DNA from: JABDMH01 sp965222645
GTDB taxonomy: Bacteria > Bacteroidota > Bacteroidia > Chitinophagales > Saprospiraceae
Direction of reading: 5' to 3'
DNA length: 64,000 nt
NCBI GenBank assembly: GCA_965222645.1
Contig: OZ244968.1
Location: forward strand, 3,658,001-3,722,000
The notes under the pieces were generated by a model. The model was not told the DNA's origin. It made no database searches and saw only the letters and a list, made by a program, of their open reading frames with translations. The position numbers and the translations under genes are program-made. Shown here in pieces: positions 16,266-25,380 of this stretch. Every line of letters starts with the position of its first letter. Within the stretch, counting starts at the first letter, position 1.

Positions 16266-19200
16266 TCAGTACTTATATGGTGCGTAGAAGTAATTGTGTT
16301 TACCGTAAGAATTTAGAACACTATAGTGCTGAGATTTCCTAGACCCGGGGATAATTAGTCTACCGACACCTTTACCTTTATCGATTCCATAAAATTCTCG
16401 AAGTGGAATTTTGTTCTCCGAACGAATTTGGTTTTCTACATGACTTGCATATTTTTCTGCATTTGTTGACATCTCACCGTTACTATAGAATATCCAGGGG
16501 TTTTCATCGATTCCTCCATCATCCCAATCTAAGGCATGTGCAAGTTCATGAGCTAAACCAATATATGCAGGTCGAGATCTGCCACCAGTGACATCAAATC
16601 CACTTTCACGACTTGAAGGATTGAACTTTATTGTCCTTCCAACGGTCTTGTTTTCTTTACCTTGACTGATCAGGTAAAAGTCAGAATCTGATTCCAAGGC
16701 AGATACTAAATTATTTCCGACATCACCCCCAGTCCGAATATTATTTAATGCAGTCACGGCAGATCTTAAAAATCCTCTCATTGAAGTGCTACCATCCCTC
16801 CTGGTCCTCACTCCTCTGCCACTATATTGAGATCCATCTCGATTATATAAATTTCCATTATCGTAAATAGCGACGTTATTTCTATTGACCCGAATGGCTA
16901 TACTGTCACCATTCACATCAATATACCTTAGGGGATTTGAGGCTGCATACGAAAAGGACGATTGAAATGCATACTTCTCAGAAAACCGGTCTACACTCGT
17001 GAAGCGACACGTAGTCACATCCATGCATCGGGCCCCAAAGGCAAAATAACCGGTGTACTCTAATTCTTCTTTATTGCCATAGCCGTATTTAAACTCGGGA
17101 TTCGAATTATTGGGTTGCCTTAGGCTCATTCCATAGGGGTAATAAGATTCCACTGAGATGATCTCACTACTGGCTATTGATCCATTATTGTTGGCATCTG
17201 AAAAGAACAAACGGTTATTTCCTAAATGGTCTCGCAATACATAGGTGTATGCCAACCCTGAAGGCGTAAAATCCTGGATCTGGGCTGTGAGATTACTCCC
17301 CTGTTGCACATCAAAGGATTTTAACAGATCTATTTCTCCCGCCGTGTATGTGATCGTCTTATTGCCGGAAGTAATCCGCGAAGAAGATATTTTTATTGCC
17401 TTGTACTCGTGATTGTTATTCGGTTCCGTGCCGGTCAGCACCAGCTCATCCGGTACAGCGTATAGCATATTGATGTAACCGTTGCTGTGGTGGATAAAAT
17501 CCACATGTCCGTTTAATAATTCCACCTGATCAAAATAATACCGGTCTTTGGTGGCACCCTGTGTATCTTCCGTGCTTTTTTGATGAAGCACGCCAAGCGC
17601 ATCGTGATAGAAGTGTATGCTGGTACCGTTGTCCAAAACAATCGAATCCAGTTTATTTAAATGATTGTAATAAAGATCACACTTTTTACTGGGATCCCGG
17701 GTGATATTTCCATTCTGATCGTTGAGGTAATTGCCACCCTGACCATTGTAACCGTATGAACCGTAATCATCCGCTATGTTTTGCAGACAATTGGTACCGT
17801 TGTAATAGCTATAGACCAGATCATCTATTATTCCAAAAGAGGTACCACCAGCATTGGTGGCTCCATAACGCTCCACACCCAGGATATTCCCTCTGTTGTC
17901 ATAGTTTAGATCTACATTGTAACGGTTCTGAGTCGTGTGACTGGATCCTGTGTACTGGGAATAATCCGCTAGAGTCATCCGGTTTAAATAATCATAAGTA
18001 AAGCCATAGTGTTGCCGGTTTTGATCCTGGCTTGACTTCCATACTACATTGCTGATGTTTCCATTGTGGTTTGCCGGGATGCCAGATCCGGTGAAGACGC
18101 CGTCATAATACAGGTGCATACCAAACAAGTCTGATCCCAAACTTGCCGGATCATTGATCTTTTGTAAAAACCGGTTGTGCAAGTAGCTAAAATTTACTGT
18201 CTGTAATGGAACACTTGCATTGGGACCGAGTTTTAATGCGCTGATTTGCTCTTTGACTGTATAATCAATCTGTGAAAGTAGCGTCTCTGTATAATTATTA
18301 ATCTTTATTTTCTCTTTATTTTTTCTACCGGCATGATCATATTCATTAGTATTGATCACGGTCAGTGTCTGCGACCCATTCGGGGTGTTTATGGTCACGG
18401 TCAATAGATTATCAGCAGCATCGTAAGTGTATACAATTTCACAAGAAGTGTTGTTATTTAATTCCAAAATGCTATTGCGGGTTTCTCTTTTGAGACGGCC
18501 ACAAGCATCGTAGTAGAAAAAACGGTTTATTGTTCCTGCACCATTTAATAAGGCTGCTGTAGAGCTTACTATTTTATCTTTTGTAATTCCGGTCGTTCCA
18601 TAGGTGTTGGTGATCAATTCGTCATCTACCGTGCCGTCATTGGCATCACTAAATCCTTCCTTGATCGATCGTCCATAACTATCATGCTCGATCACATACC
18701 ATCTATTTGATGCAGCCATTTTCCCATCCTGCCAGGACTCCATCAACTCCCGGGCATCGTAGGTAAAGGTCTCCGGATCCTGATCGGGATCATCCTGCAC
18801 CAGGATTTGATCATCGCCTGAGAACACTTTTTTAAAGATCAGGTTGGTGCTACTGGTTGTGGTGCCCGGTGGCAAAATCAGATACGGCCTGTTTTTGGCA
18901 TCATACAAGGTGTATGTATCCGCTATGCTGCTGCCATTTTTTCTGCGTACCAGGACCTCATTGCCCAATACATCCATAAAGGTGTGGGTCTCATTGCCAT
19001 CGGCATCCGTAGCCACCGTCTTGTGCAGAGTATTGGCAGTGTAGTTGCCACCAGCAATGTGGTCTTTTACTTCGGTGGCCGTATTGGTGCCGTAGCTGTA
19101 CAGCATCCGGCCCAGGGTAGCGGAGCCCGGATGTTCTACCTTGATGGGCCTTTGCAGCGGAGAAGACTCCCAAAAAGTGCCGGTAAAGTGGGTATTGGCA

Positions 19201-22200
19201 TTTATATAATTCGTCGGTGAACCTGTGTTGGTTTTGGGCTCATGCCGATAGGTAGGCCAGTGCAATGCGTTGTACCCCTGCTCTTCAGCGATACTCTGGC
19301 TGGTTCCGGACGGGTGCTGCTGGTATCGCAAGGTCTGGATGGGACTGTATAGCTCGTCATAAAAAGTGGTGGTGGTGAGCGATTTATTGGTCGATGTCCC
19401 CAGGGTAGGATAGGTCACAGTGGTATTTACCCGGTTTTCTTCAGTGCCGTTGCTGAACACATACGCCAGGGCTGCCGTTACGCCCTTGCAATCTTCCTCT
19501 GTCTCCAACCGCATAACATCATCCCATGTATAATCGATCGTGGTGCCGTCGATGGCTGTGTATTTTTCCAACAGATCACTGCCGGTATAGTAGGTGTATA
19601 TTTTTTTGTGATCGATAAATTTCCACTGCAACAGTTTTCCACTGCTTTTCCAGCTCAGCTCCAGCGGATCACTCCAGCCATCTATCGTTACTTCAGCCGG
19701 ACTGCCCACATTGACCTGGTATTTATCTACTGTACTTTGCAGCTGCCAGTCGTCGACTACCGCACTGCCGCTGTTGTCCCAGCTCATCTCATAGCGGTAT
19801 TTTTTATGGGGATACAATGCGGTGGTTGATGAAGTAGTGGGTGTGCCGGAGGTAGTGAAAAAACTATATAATGTGCTGTCTCCATCTACCTTTACATTGT
19901 CTACTTTTTTTACCGTCTTCCAGGCGGGTACAATTCTGTTCTGCTCCAGCAGTTTGTTTTTTACCGTTGATGATCCGGAGTAGGTAGAGGGATAGCTCAT
20001 TTCGGTGCGATGCACATCGCCATCCGAATTGGTCACTTCTTGTGAGGTAGGAGCCAGTTGGTCATTGATGCTGTAGCCGTGAGATATCGTGTATTGCATC
20101 CCGTCTCGATCCACTACTTCTGTAGAGATCAAATTATAGCCCGTCCTGATTTTATAGGTGACATCACGCACATAATAACATGCAGCCCCGGAAGGGGTCT
20201 CATCTTTAAAGTAAAATACTTTGAGCGGGTCGGTCCCTAGATTTTCATAGTTTGAATAAAACGTATTTGTGCTTGACTGTACCTCGGTGTTATTTTCTTT
20301 TTTTACTGTGGTTTTGTCATTCCTGCCATTTTTTACTAAAAATAATTCCGGTGATTGAGGATAGGAATTGACATGCACTCTTGGCTCTACATAAAATAAA
20401 TATTCGGTATGTCCGTGGCTTTCCTTTTTTTCCACCACTCTTGTATATCCGATGTGATAGCCGTCAAATCCACCCAGGGGTACTACCGCCATATCCCGCC
20501 AAAATAAATGAATATAATTGGTGTTGTCTATGACCTTATCGCCATAGACCGGCTCCACGTACAACTCTCCACTGCTTTCACTTGATCCGGCTTTGGTGTA
20601 TGAATATCCGGTGCTGTCCAGCAGCGTGCCAGCACGGCTATATTGGGCGATATTTTCGATGCGCAGGCCTCCTACATCTTTTTCTACCGCCTTTTTGACA
20701 AAGACTTCCGCTTCTCCCCAAGCATTTTCGGTCTCTATTGTAAAATAATAATCGCCGGCTGTGATGCTCCCAAATTCCTGCTCCAGATTAAACCGTACCG
20801 GGGGCTCTTCAATCCCAGGGGATTGGGTAATGCTTTTGCTGCCTACCTGACTGCCTGAAGCGGTGTATAATATAAAATTGAGGTAGTTAAAGGCAGAATC
20901 ACAATTACCCGGATAATTTGGTTCTCCATATTTTAGATCTAATGAGATTTCTGCGGAATCAACTTCTGCAGCTTCCAGCTCAAAAGTGTCACTTGTTGCA
21001 AATTCCTGGGTGCAGCAGGTCGGGCCCCCATTGACATAACATGTTGTTTGTCTTTCTTTGCTCACAAATGGTGCGGATGAAATGGGATAAAATAGCCGGT
21101 TGGCCCCAAACCGATACTCGGTGTAGCCCTTGGTCGGGTACGTCACTTTTTTTAATGAGCCCGCCAGCATTGCACTTTCTTTGCTGTCTCTTTTGGAGCC
21201 TCCGTAATAAATGCCGTTTACTTCGGTGGGGGGTACATTCACTGGATAAGCTCCATTCAGTGTCTCGCCATTGGCAAAACCCCAGTGATCGATCGCATAG
21301 CTCAGTCTATGCGGTATGCTGTTGGGATTGTGGTATTCAAAAACATACGGATTTATGACCGGGCTGCCGCTCAATGCTTTTTCCTGGATTTGATCCAGCT
21401 TTAATCGCTTGTACCAGGCACTGCTTGTCGTGCCATTACCGATATCCCAGTTATCCGAAGGACTCTGAAAATAGCTGTGGGTCAGTTCCCATTTATAGCC
21501 AAAATTGCCGTTGTGGATCACGATTTCTTTTAGGCGCTGTGGAGGGCTGCTGCCAAATACCTCCAGGTCTTGCCGGGTGACTCCATCGGTATTAAAGTTT
21601 ACTGTCTGAGTGCCGCTCGAATTGGTAATGCTGGTGAGCCGTTTGCCAATGATGTAATTATTATTGACCGCAATGTTGTAAAAGTTTAAATATTTAGTCC
21701 CTGCACCGCCCGATAAATTACAACTGGTTTGCTGGCTGATCATGTAGGATTCTGCCGATGCAGGATACCGCACCCTATAGCGTTCTGTGGCGTAATTAAA
21801 CGTTAAATAGTGTTTTTCATCGTGTGTTTCCATTCGCATTAAATACCATCCACTCGTAGTCGCATCTGCGGTGGGCAGCGGCTGAGAGGTCTCCACCATA
21901 CTGCTTGCATCGTAATAGCCAAAATAACATATCACCCCATTGGGAAGAATGACTTTAAATCCCTTCAAAATACTCCCCGAATATATCCGGGTGATTTTTA
22001 TGTCCTGACGGGGAATTAGCATCGGTTCTACTGTCTCTGACGTACCTGCATCGATGTCAAATAGAAATTTACCCGAATAGCCGGCCACGTTAAAGACAAA
22101 TACATCAGGCTCACTATCCTGAGTACCATCGGCCACCTCCGTTGGACTTATCGTGCCCAGGTTTTTCAAACTAAACCAGCCGTTTGCTCCCTCGTCTGCC

Positions 22201-22535
22201 AAGCCAATCACGGTGCGCGAGATCATCCCTCCGGCATAAAGCGCCCAGTTGAGTCCGGCCCAGCTTGCTACTTCACTTACCCGTACACCGGCAGTGTGAT
22301 AATTCAAGCTAATGGGTAACGACAACGGACCCTGGGTAATGTCATATAGATGCAGGCCTACCCGGACGGTTCCTGTAAAATGTGATACCTGGTGTTCTGC
22401 AAATTTTCCCAGGGATGCTGCCATATAGGACGGTACCGTCACATCCCCAAAACTATTATTCATCGATTGAGAATGTATTTTTACAGTGTTTATAAATACT
22501 GAAAACAGTAGGGCTATTATTATTTTATTTTTCAT
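16266..22535 (-). CDS. Rhs/YD-repeat protein with C-terminal zinc metallopeptidase (M91/NleD-like) toxin domain
   Basis: 2089 residues. Signal peptide at 1-22. Residues ~30-1000 are the N-terminal shell typical of Bacteroidota Rhs proteins (FTGTVRVGLHLYDI near residue 55). Residues ~1000-1860 contain YD repeats (YTYDAADNLLTVTINTPNGS; NVDLNYDNRGNILGVERYG), and the core ends with SYAASNPLRYIDVNGD near 1862-1877. The last ~212 residues are a variable toxin tip: HELAH at 1996-2000 (bases 16536-16550) and, after a gap, AEKYASHVENQIRSE and PLREFYG, the pattern of M91 (NleD-type) zinc peptidases. No T9SS sorting domain is seen, so the export route beyond the inner membrane is unknown. The tip and the next gene are more AT-rich than the core, as in exchanged toxin modules. 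Confidence 0.9.
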   Translation of the reverse strand: MKNKIIIALLFSVFINTVKIHSQSMNNSFGDVTVPSYMAASLGKFAEHQVSHFTGTVRVGLHLYDITQGPLSLPISLNYHTAGVRVSEVASWAGLNWALYAGGMISRTVIGLADEGANGWFSLKNLGTISPTEVADGTQDSEPDVFVFNVAGYSGKFLFDIDAGTSETVEPMLIPRQDIKITRIYSGSILKGFKVILPNGVICYFGYYDASSMVETSQPLPTADATTSGWYLMRMETHDEKHYLTFNYATERYRVRYPASAESYMISQQTSCNLSGGAGTKYLNFYNIAVNNNYIIGKRLTSITNSSGTQTVNFNTDGVTRQDLEVFGSSPPQRLKEIVIHNGNFGYKWELTHSYFQSPSDNWDIGNGTTSSAWYKRLKLDQIQEKALSGSPVINPYVFEYHNPNSIPHRLSYAIDHWGFANGETLNGAYPVNVPPTEVNGIYYGGSKRDSKESAMLAGSLKKVTYPTKGYTEYRFGANRLFYPISSAPFVSKERQTTCYVNGGPTCCTQEFATSDTFELEAAEVDSAEISLDLKYGEPNYPGNCDSAFNYLNFILYTASGSQVGSKSITQSPGIEEPPVRFNLEQEFGSITAGDYYFTIETENAWGEAEVFVKKAVEKDVGGLRIENIAQYSRAGTLLDSTGYSYTKAGSSESSGELYVEPVYGDKVIDNTNYIHLFWRDMAVVPLGGFDGYHIGYTRVVEKKESHGHTEYLFYVEPRVHVNSYPQSPELFLVKNGRNDKTTVKKENNTEVQSSTNTFYSNYENLGTDPLKVFYFKDETPSGAACYYVRDVTYKIRTGYNLISTEVVDRDGMQYTISHGYSINDQLAPTSQEVTNSDGDVHRTEMSYPSTYSGSSTVKNKLLEQNRIVPAWKTVKKVDNVKVDGDSTLYSFFTTSGTPTTSSTTALYPHKKYRYEMSWDNSGSAVVDDWQLQSTVDKYQVNVGSPAEVTIDGWSDPLELSWKSSGKLLQWKFIDHKKIYTYYTGSDLLEKYTAIDGTTIDYTWDDVMRLETEEDCKGVTAALAYVFSNGTEENRVNTTVTYPTLGTSTNKSLTTTTFYDELYSPIQTLRYQQHPSGTSQSIAEEQGYNALHWPTYRHEPKTNTGSPTNYINANTHFTGTFWESSPLQRPIKVEHPGSATLGRMLYSYGTNTATEVKDHIAGGNYTANTLHKTVATDADGNETHTFMDVLGNEVLVRRKNGSSIADTYTLYDAKNRPYLILPPGTTTSSTNLIFKKVFSGDDQILVQDDPDQDPETFTYDARELMESWQDGKMAASNRWYVIEHDSYGRSIKEGFSDANDGTVDDELITNTYGTTGITKDKIVSSTAALLNGAGTINRFFYYDACGRLKRETRNSILELNNNTSCEIVYTYDAADNLLTVTINTPNGSQTLTVINTNEYDHAGRKNKEKIKINNYTETLLSQIDYTVKEQISALKLGPNASVPLQTVNFSYLHNRFLQKINDPASLGSDLFGMHLYYDGVFTGSGIPANHNGNISNVVWKSSQDQNRQHYGFTYDYLNRMTLADYSQYTGSSHTTQNRYNVDLNYDNRGNILGVERYGATNAGGTSFGIIDDLVYSYYNGTNCLQNIADDYGSYGYNGQGGNYLNDQNGNITRDPSKKCDLYYNHLNKLDSIVLDNGTSIHFYHDALGVLHQKSTEDTQGATKDRYYFDQVELLNGHVDFIHHSNGYINMLYAVPDELVLTGTEPNNNHEYKAIKISSSRITSGNKTITYTAGEIDLLKSFDVQQGSNLTAQIQDFTPSGLAYTYVLRDHLGNNRLFFSDANNNGSIASSEIISVESYYPYGMSLRQPNNSNPEFKYGYGNKEELEYTGYFAFGARCMDVTTCRFTSVDRFSEKYAFQSSFSYAASNPLRYIDVNGDSIAIRVNRNNVAIYDNGNLYNRDGSQYSGRGVRTRRDGSTSMRGFLRSAVTALNNIRTGGDVGNNLVSALESDSDFYLISQGKENKTVGRTIKFNPSSRESGFDVTGGRSRPAYIGLAHELAHALDWDDGGIDENPWIFYSNGEMSTNAEKYASHVENQIRSENKIPLREFYGIDKGKGVGRLIIPGSRKSQHYSVLNSYGKHNYFYAPYKY

Positions 22536-22609
22536 GGTCTTGTTTTTTATTGCGGTTATTTTTTCACTCTCCGTTCTTTTTTATCCACCGAAGCTTAAGC
22601 GCAGGTGGG

Positions 22610-23608
22610 TTATTTCACATAAGCATTCCGCTGTCCTTTTTCGAAAAAATACCGCATGCGTTGTACCTGACCACGGGTAAACATGTACATGTTTTTATCA
22701 TTCGTGTCATCCATAAAATTCATCACCATCGCCCGTGGATAGCCCAGGCAGTTGCTGTGCCGCGTGGGCATGGGGTCTCCTACATTGGGTGCATTATGGG
22801 GTGGGGTATCGGCCACGCCATCCGACTCACAAGGCCAAAACGTACCATAAAGATCCCGAAGACCCAGCCAGTTGCCCATCAAGTGCGTAAGTGTCTTGCC
22901 CTCAGCATGCACTTCGCCACCAGAGCCAAAATATCTTCTGTCGATCACAATGCCGTCGGTACCCTCAGGCCCTCCCGGATACTGAGCATATGAACCAATG
23001 TCTTCATCTGAATCAATCACCCAAATATTGACTGTACCACCCGGGTCCACAGGTGGCGATCCCCTTTCTTTTGCTTTCATCTCATTGTAATCCCGCCAGG
23101 AATCAGATTTCGTCTCGGCTATCGCCATACCTCCCTCCATCAGGGGGGAAAGCCTAAACCGGATACCAGTATCAGCCGCACGGTCCCTGTACTCTCCATC
23201 CGGATCATGGTGGTCACTGGCCGGTATTTTCGGAGGTCCAAAATCCCGGTTTAGTGCCTGGAGCTGTATGCCGATCTCCCGGGCCGCCACCGATATATCA
23301 TCAGTATACAACATGTGAAATATAAGCTCCAGTACAACGGGTCTCCTATCGTACCTGTAGTCTTTACTTTCTCTCCTGATCACCAATTCATTTTGCATCC
23401 ACTCACTCCGTGTCACCACAGATCTACTGAATTGGTCCCGCAAGTATTTGTCGTTTTTGTACCGCTTGCTTCGACCGGGAGTATCTATTTCCATATGGAA
23501 TAGATCGTAGTAGGAATCCCGATTATTTTTTTCCGGATTTGCGTGAATGCCCTCAGCAGTAATTATACTACTGAAAAACAGCAAGAACAGGGTGGTAATC
23601 TTTTTCAT
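22610..23608 (-). CDS. Secreted M43 (pappalysin/cytophagalysin)-family protein lacking the zinc site
   Basis: 332 residues with a signal peptide (KKITTLFLLFFSSIITAEG). The architecture is that of M43 metallopeptidases: NIWVIDSDEDI, then GIVIDRRYFGSGG, the helix GKTLTHLMGNWLGLRDLYG, C..DGVADTP, and the Met-turn region VMNFMDDTND followed by MFTRGQVQRMR. The family zinc helix is HExxHxxGLxH; here it reads H242-L-M-G-N246-W-L-G-L-R-D252, so the catalytic Glu and two zinc His are replaced. The fold appears kept but catalysis should be lost. It sits 74 bases before the Rhs gene in the same operon, suggesting a binding, adaptor or escort role. It is complete, not frameshifted. Confidence 0.8.
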   Translation of the reverse strand: MKKITTLFLLFFSSIITAEGIHANPEKNNRDSYYDLFHMEIDTPGRSKRYKNDKYLRDQFSRSVVTRSEWMQNELVIRRESKDYRYDRRPVVLELIFHMLYTDDISVAAREIGIQLQALNRDFGPPKIPASDHHDPDGEYRDRAADTGIRFRLSPLMEGGMAIAETKSDSWRDYNEMKAKERGSPPVDPGGTVNIWVIDSDEDIGSYAQYPGGPEGTDGIVIDRRYFGSGGEVHAEGKTLTHLMGNWLGLRDLYGTFWPCESDGVADTPPHNAPNVGDPMPTRHSNCLGYPRAMVMNFMDDTNDKNMYMFTRGQVQRMRYFFEKGQRNAYVK

Positions 23609-23764
23609 CGAGGTTTTCTCTTTTTATTAGATCGAATTTTCGTTGTTTCAATGTGCACCGGCCTTTATGAATCCGCAGCCGGTGCATCCAGTTATATCCG
23701 CACCAGCCTTTGCAGGTACCTGTGAATAGTATCGAGGTAACTGCGGGTAGCCATTTACCTTATT

Positions 23765-24016
23765 TTACTGATGATTCCTTTCTTGCCATGAAGATGCAGC
23801 ACTTTGGATCTGTTGATTCATAAATTGATCTATGCCTTGTAAACCTCCCCGCGTTTGTATTCTTCTGACTTTCTTGGTCAGGTGCACTGATCGGACATCC
23901 AAGTAGATTAGTAACCTTAGGTATTTCCTGGTCCTATGACAATAACTAAGCCTTGTGCACAAAGACTCTTCAATCCGCTGAATTCGTGTGTAAATGGTAG
24001 TTAAGAGGTTTTTCAT
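23765..24016 (-). CDS. Small basic protein of unknown function, first gene of the Rhs operon
   Basis: 83 residues (MKNLLTTIYTRIQRIEESL...), rich in Arg and Leu and probably helical, with no signal peptide and no recognised family. It is supported by position: a TATATTTG -7 box lies 36 bases before its ATG, and it is followed on the same strand by the M43-like and Rhs genes. It could be a regulator or chaperone of the operon, or a chance frame in the leader. Confidence 0.45.
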   Translation of the reverse strand: MKNLLTTIYTRIQRIEESLCTRLSYCHRTRKYLRLLIYLDVRSVHLTKKVRRIQTRGGLQGIDQFMNQQIQSAASSWQERNHQ

Positions 24017-24051
24017 GGTGATTTGTTTTCGGATGAAGATTCAGCCAAGAA

Positions 24052-24059
24052 CAAATATA
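24052..24059 (-). promoter_or_regulatory. -7 promoter box of the Rhs operon
   Basis: The minus strand reads TATATTTG, a TAnnTTTG element; transcription would start near 24047, about 31 bases before ATG 24016. A TTTG on the minus strand at 24076-24073 is closer than the usual -33 spacing. Confidence 0.45.
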
Positions 24060-24078
24060 CAAAAACACTAAGCAAATA

Positions 24079-24094
24079 AACGCGTATTTGCGTT
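24079..24094. promoter_or_regulatory. Inverted repeat, candidate XRE operator
   Basis: AACGC-GTATTT-GCGTT, arms of five bases (six with one mismatch), lies between the leftward Rhs-operon promoter and the rightward XRE gene, where an autoregulating repressor would bind. Short, so could be chance. Confidence 0.35.
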
Positions 24095-24117
24095 AGAAAA
24101 TTTTTCTCCTTTTAGAG

Positions 24118-24387
24118 TTGTTTGTACTTGTGACCAAAAGCAGTAGAAGGAAAAACCGTGATCCTGAATACCTTAAGGCCCTTGGCGCAAACTTGAGGAA
24201 ACTGAGGAAAGATCAGGGATTTAGCCAGATGAGACTGGCTTTTGAATCAGATCTGTGGTTGTCCTCGATTGGCCGTGTCGAAAGAGGAGAAATTGATCCA
24301 ACAGCATCAACTTTAAGGGTCATTGCTGGTGCACTCTCCATTCCTCCTTCCAAGTTGCTTGATTTTGAATATCCCGAAAAAGAGTAA
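24118..24387 (+). CDS. XRE family helix-turn-helix regulator
   Basis: 89 residues from TTG 24118; a GTG at 24130 (start VTKSSRRKN) is an equally likely start. HTH_3 domain at residues ~22-80: LGANLRKLRKDQGFSQMRLA, then SSIGRVERGEIDPTASTLRVIAGAL, an almost ideal Cro/C1-type pattern. It is transcribed away from the Rhs operon with only ~100 bases between them, so it probably controls that operon and itself. Confidence 0.85.
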   Translation: MFVLVTKSSRRKNRDPEYLKALGANLRKLRKDQGFSQMRLAFESDLWLSSIGRVERGEIDPTASTLRVIAGALSIPPSKLLDFEYPEKE

Positions 24388-24471
24388 GCATATTTCTCTA
24401 GACCCTTATTACTCTTTCTTTTTGCGATTTATTGATAATCTAACATACTAAAGCTCAAGAACATATAAGGT

Positions 24472-25338
24472 TCAAGAAAGTATTTCAATGAAATCTTCCC
24501 TTCCACCTGCCTCAGCCCACCCCAATGGTGTACTATTAAATTGTTTGTCCTTAATTGTGGGGTCTGCACCGTGATCAAGAAGAAATTTTAAGGTCGATTG
24601 CTTACCCCGGTACGCAGCCTCATGCAAACCCGTTTGTCCCTGAAAGGAAATAGTATTTACACTGACATTGTTTCTGATAAAATATTCGAGCACTGAAATT
24701 TGATCACATAGAGCTGCTTTTACGAATGCGGTATTAATTTCTTCTTCCTTTGTCATTTTTCTTTTGAAGGGTTCCGGAAACCGCCAAGGAGAATTCCAGC
24801 TGCCATTGTCTTCCCATGCTGTCAATAGTTTTAGCTTGGCGGCTGCCGCTGCAAAGATGATATTGTCACAGCGTGCTCCACACCTGATTAATGTCTTTGC
24901 TGCCCCGGGATACCAAAATGAAAGTGCTGTAGCCAGAGGCATTCCCAGCCCATCATATCCGTCTACCGGAACACCATATTCAACGAACAAATCGACCAGT
25001 GCTTCCTGCACACCGGCATTAAATGGATGCGCACTGCTTACGAGAGCAACCATGGGTGTAGATCCTTCGCCGTAAATGGTGGAGTGCAGATCATGCACTG
25101 CACCAGCCTCAAGAAGTATTTTGGCAATTTCCAGGATGTTAGGAGGAGTCACTTGATAGTGATCAGCGACACCATTGGCTGCTATAAAATGCAGGAGGCT
25201 TGGATCGCCTGGACTCCCTTCATATCTTTCTGTGGTCAACCAGGGATATGTATCGAGGATCTTCTTTAATTCACCGGGGCGACCACCCAGAATAGATTGT
25301 ACCGTTTTTTCGAAGATCTGCCTCTTGCTAAATGACAT
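24472..25338 (-). CDS. Ankyrin-repeat protein
   Basis: 288 residues, cytoplasmic. Ankyrin units are clear at the C-terminus (GQTGLHEAAYRGKQSTLKFLLDHGADPTIKD) and recognisable earlier (SLLHFIAANGVADH; EIAKILLEAGAVHDLHST; LVDLFVEYGVPVDGYD; AAKTLIRCGARCDN). A region near residues 180-210 lacks the pattern. Ankyrin proteins mediate protein contacts; no function can be assigned. It lies 42 bases upstream of the prfA stop on the same strand. Confidence 0.85.
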   Translation of the reverse strand: MSFSKRQIFEKTVQSILGGRPGELKKILDTYPWLTTERYEGSPGDPSLLHFIAANGVADHYQVTPPNILEIAKILLEAGAVHDLHSTIYGEGSTPMVALVSSAHPFNAGVQEALVDLFVEYGVPVDGYDGLGMPLATALSFWYPGAAKTLIRCGARCDNIIFAAAAAKLKLLTAWEDNGSWNSPWRFPEPFKRKMTKEEEINTAFVKAALCDQISVLEYFIRNNVSVNTISFQGQTGLHEAAYRGKQSTLKFLLDHGADPTIKDKQFNSTPLGWAEAGGREDFIEILS

Positions 25339-25380
25339 CTTGATCCGGGTCTAAGATTTGGACAAATTCTCTTGGGTGAT

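Noticed and set aside
16403..22680. Many frames of 60-150 codons on the plus strand across the Rhs gene
   Set aside because: They lie antisense to the GC-rich Rhs coding sequence, have no recognisable motifs and no spacing typical of genes; they are shadows.
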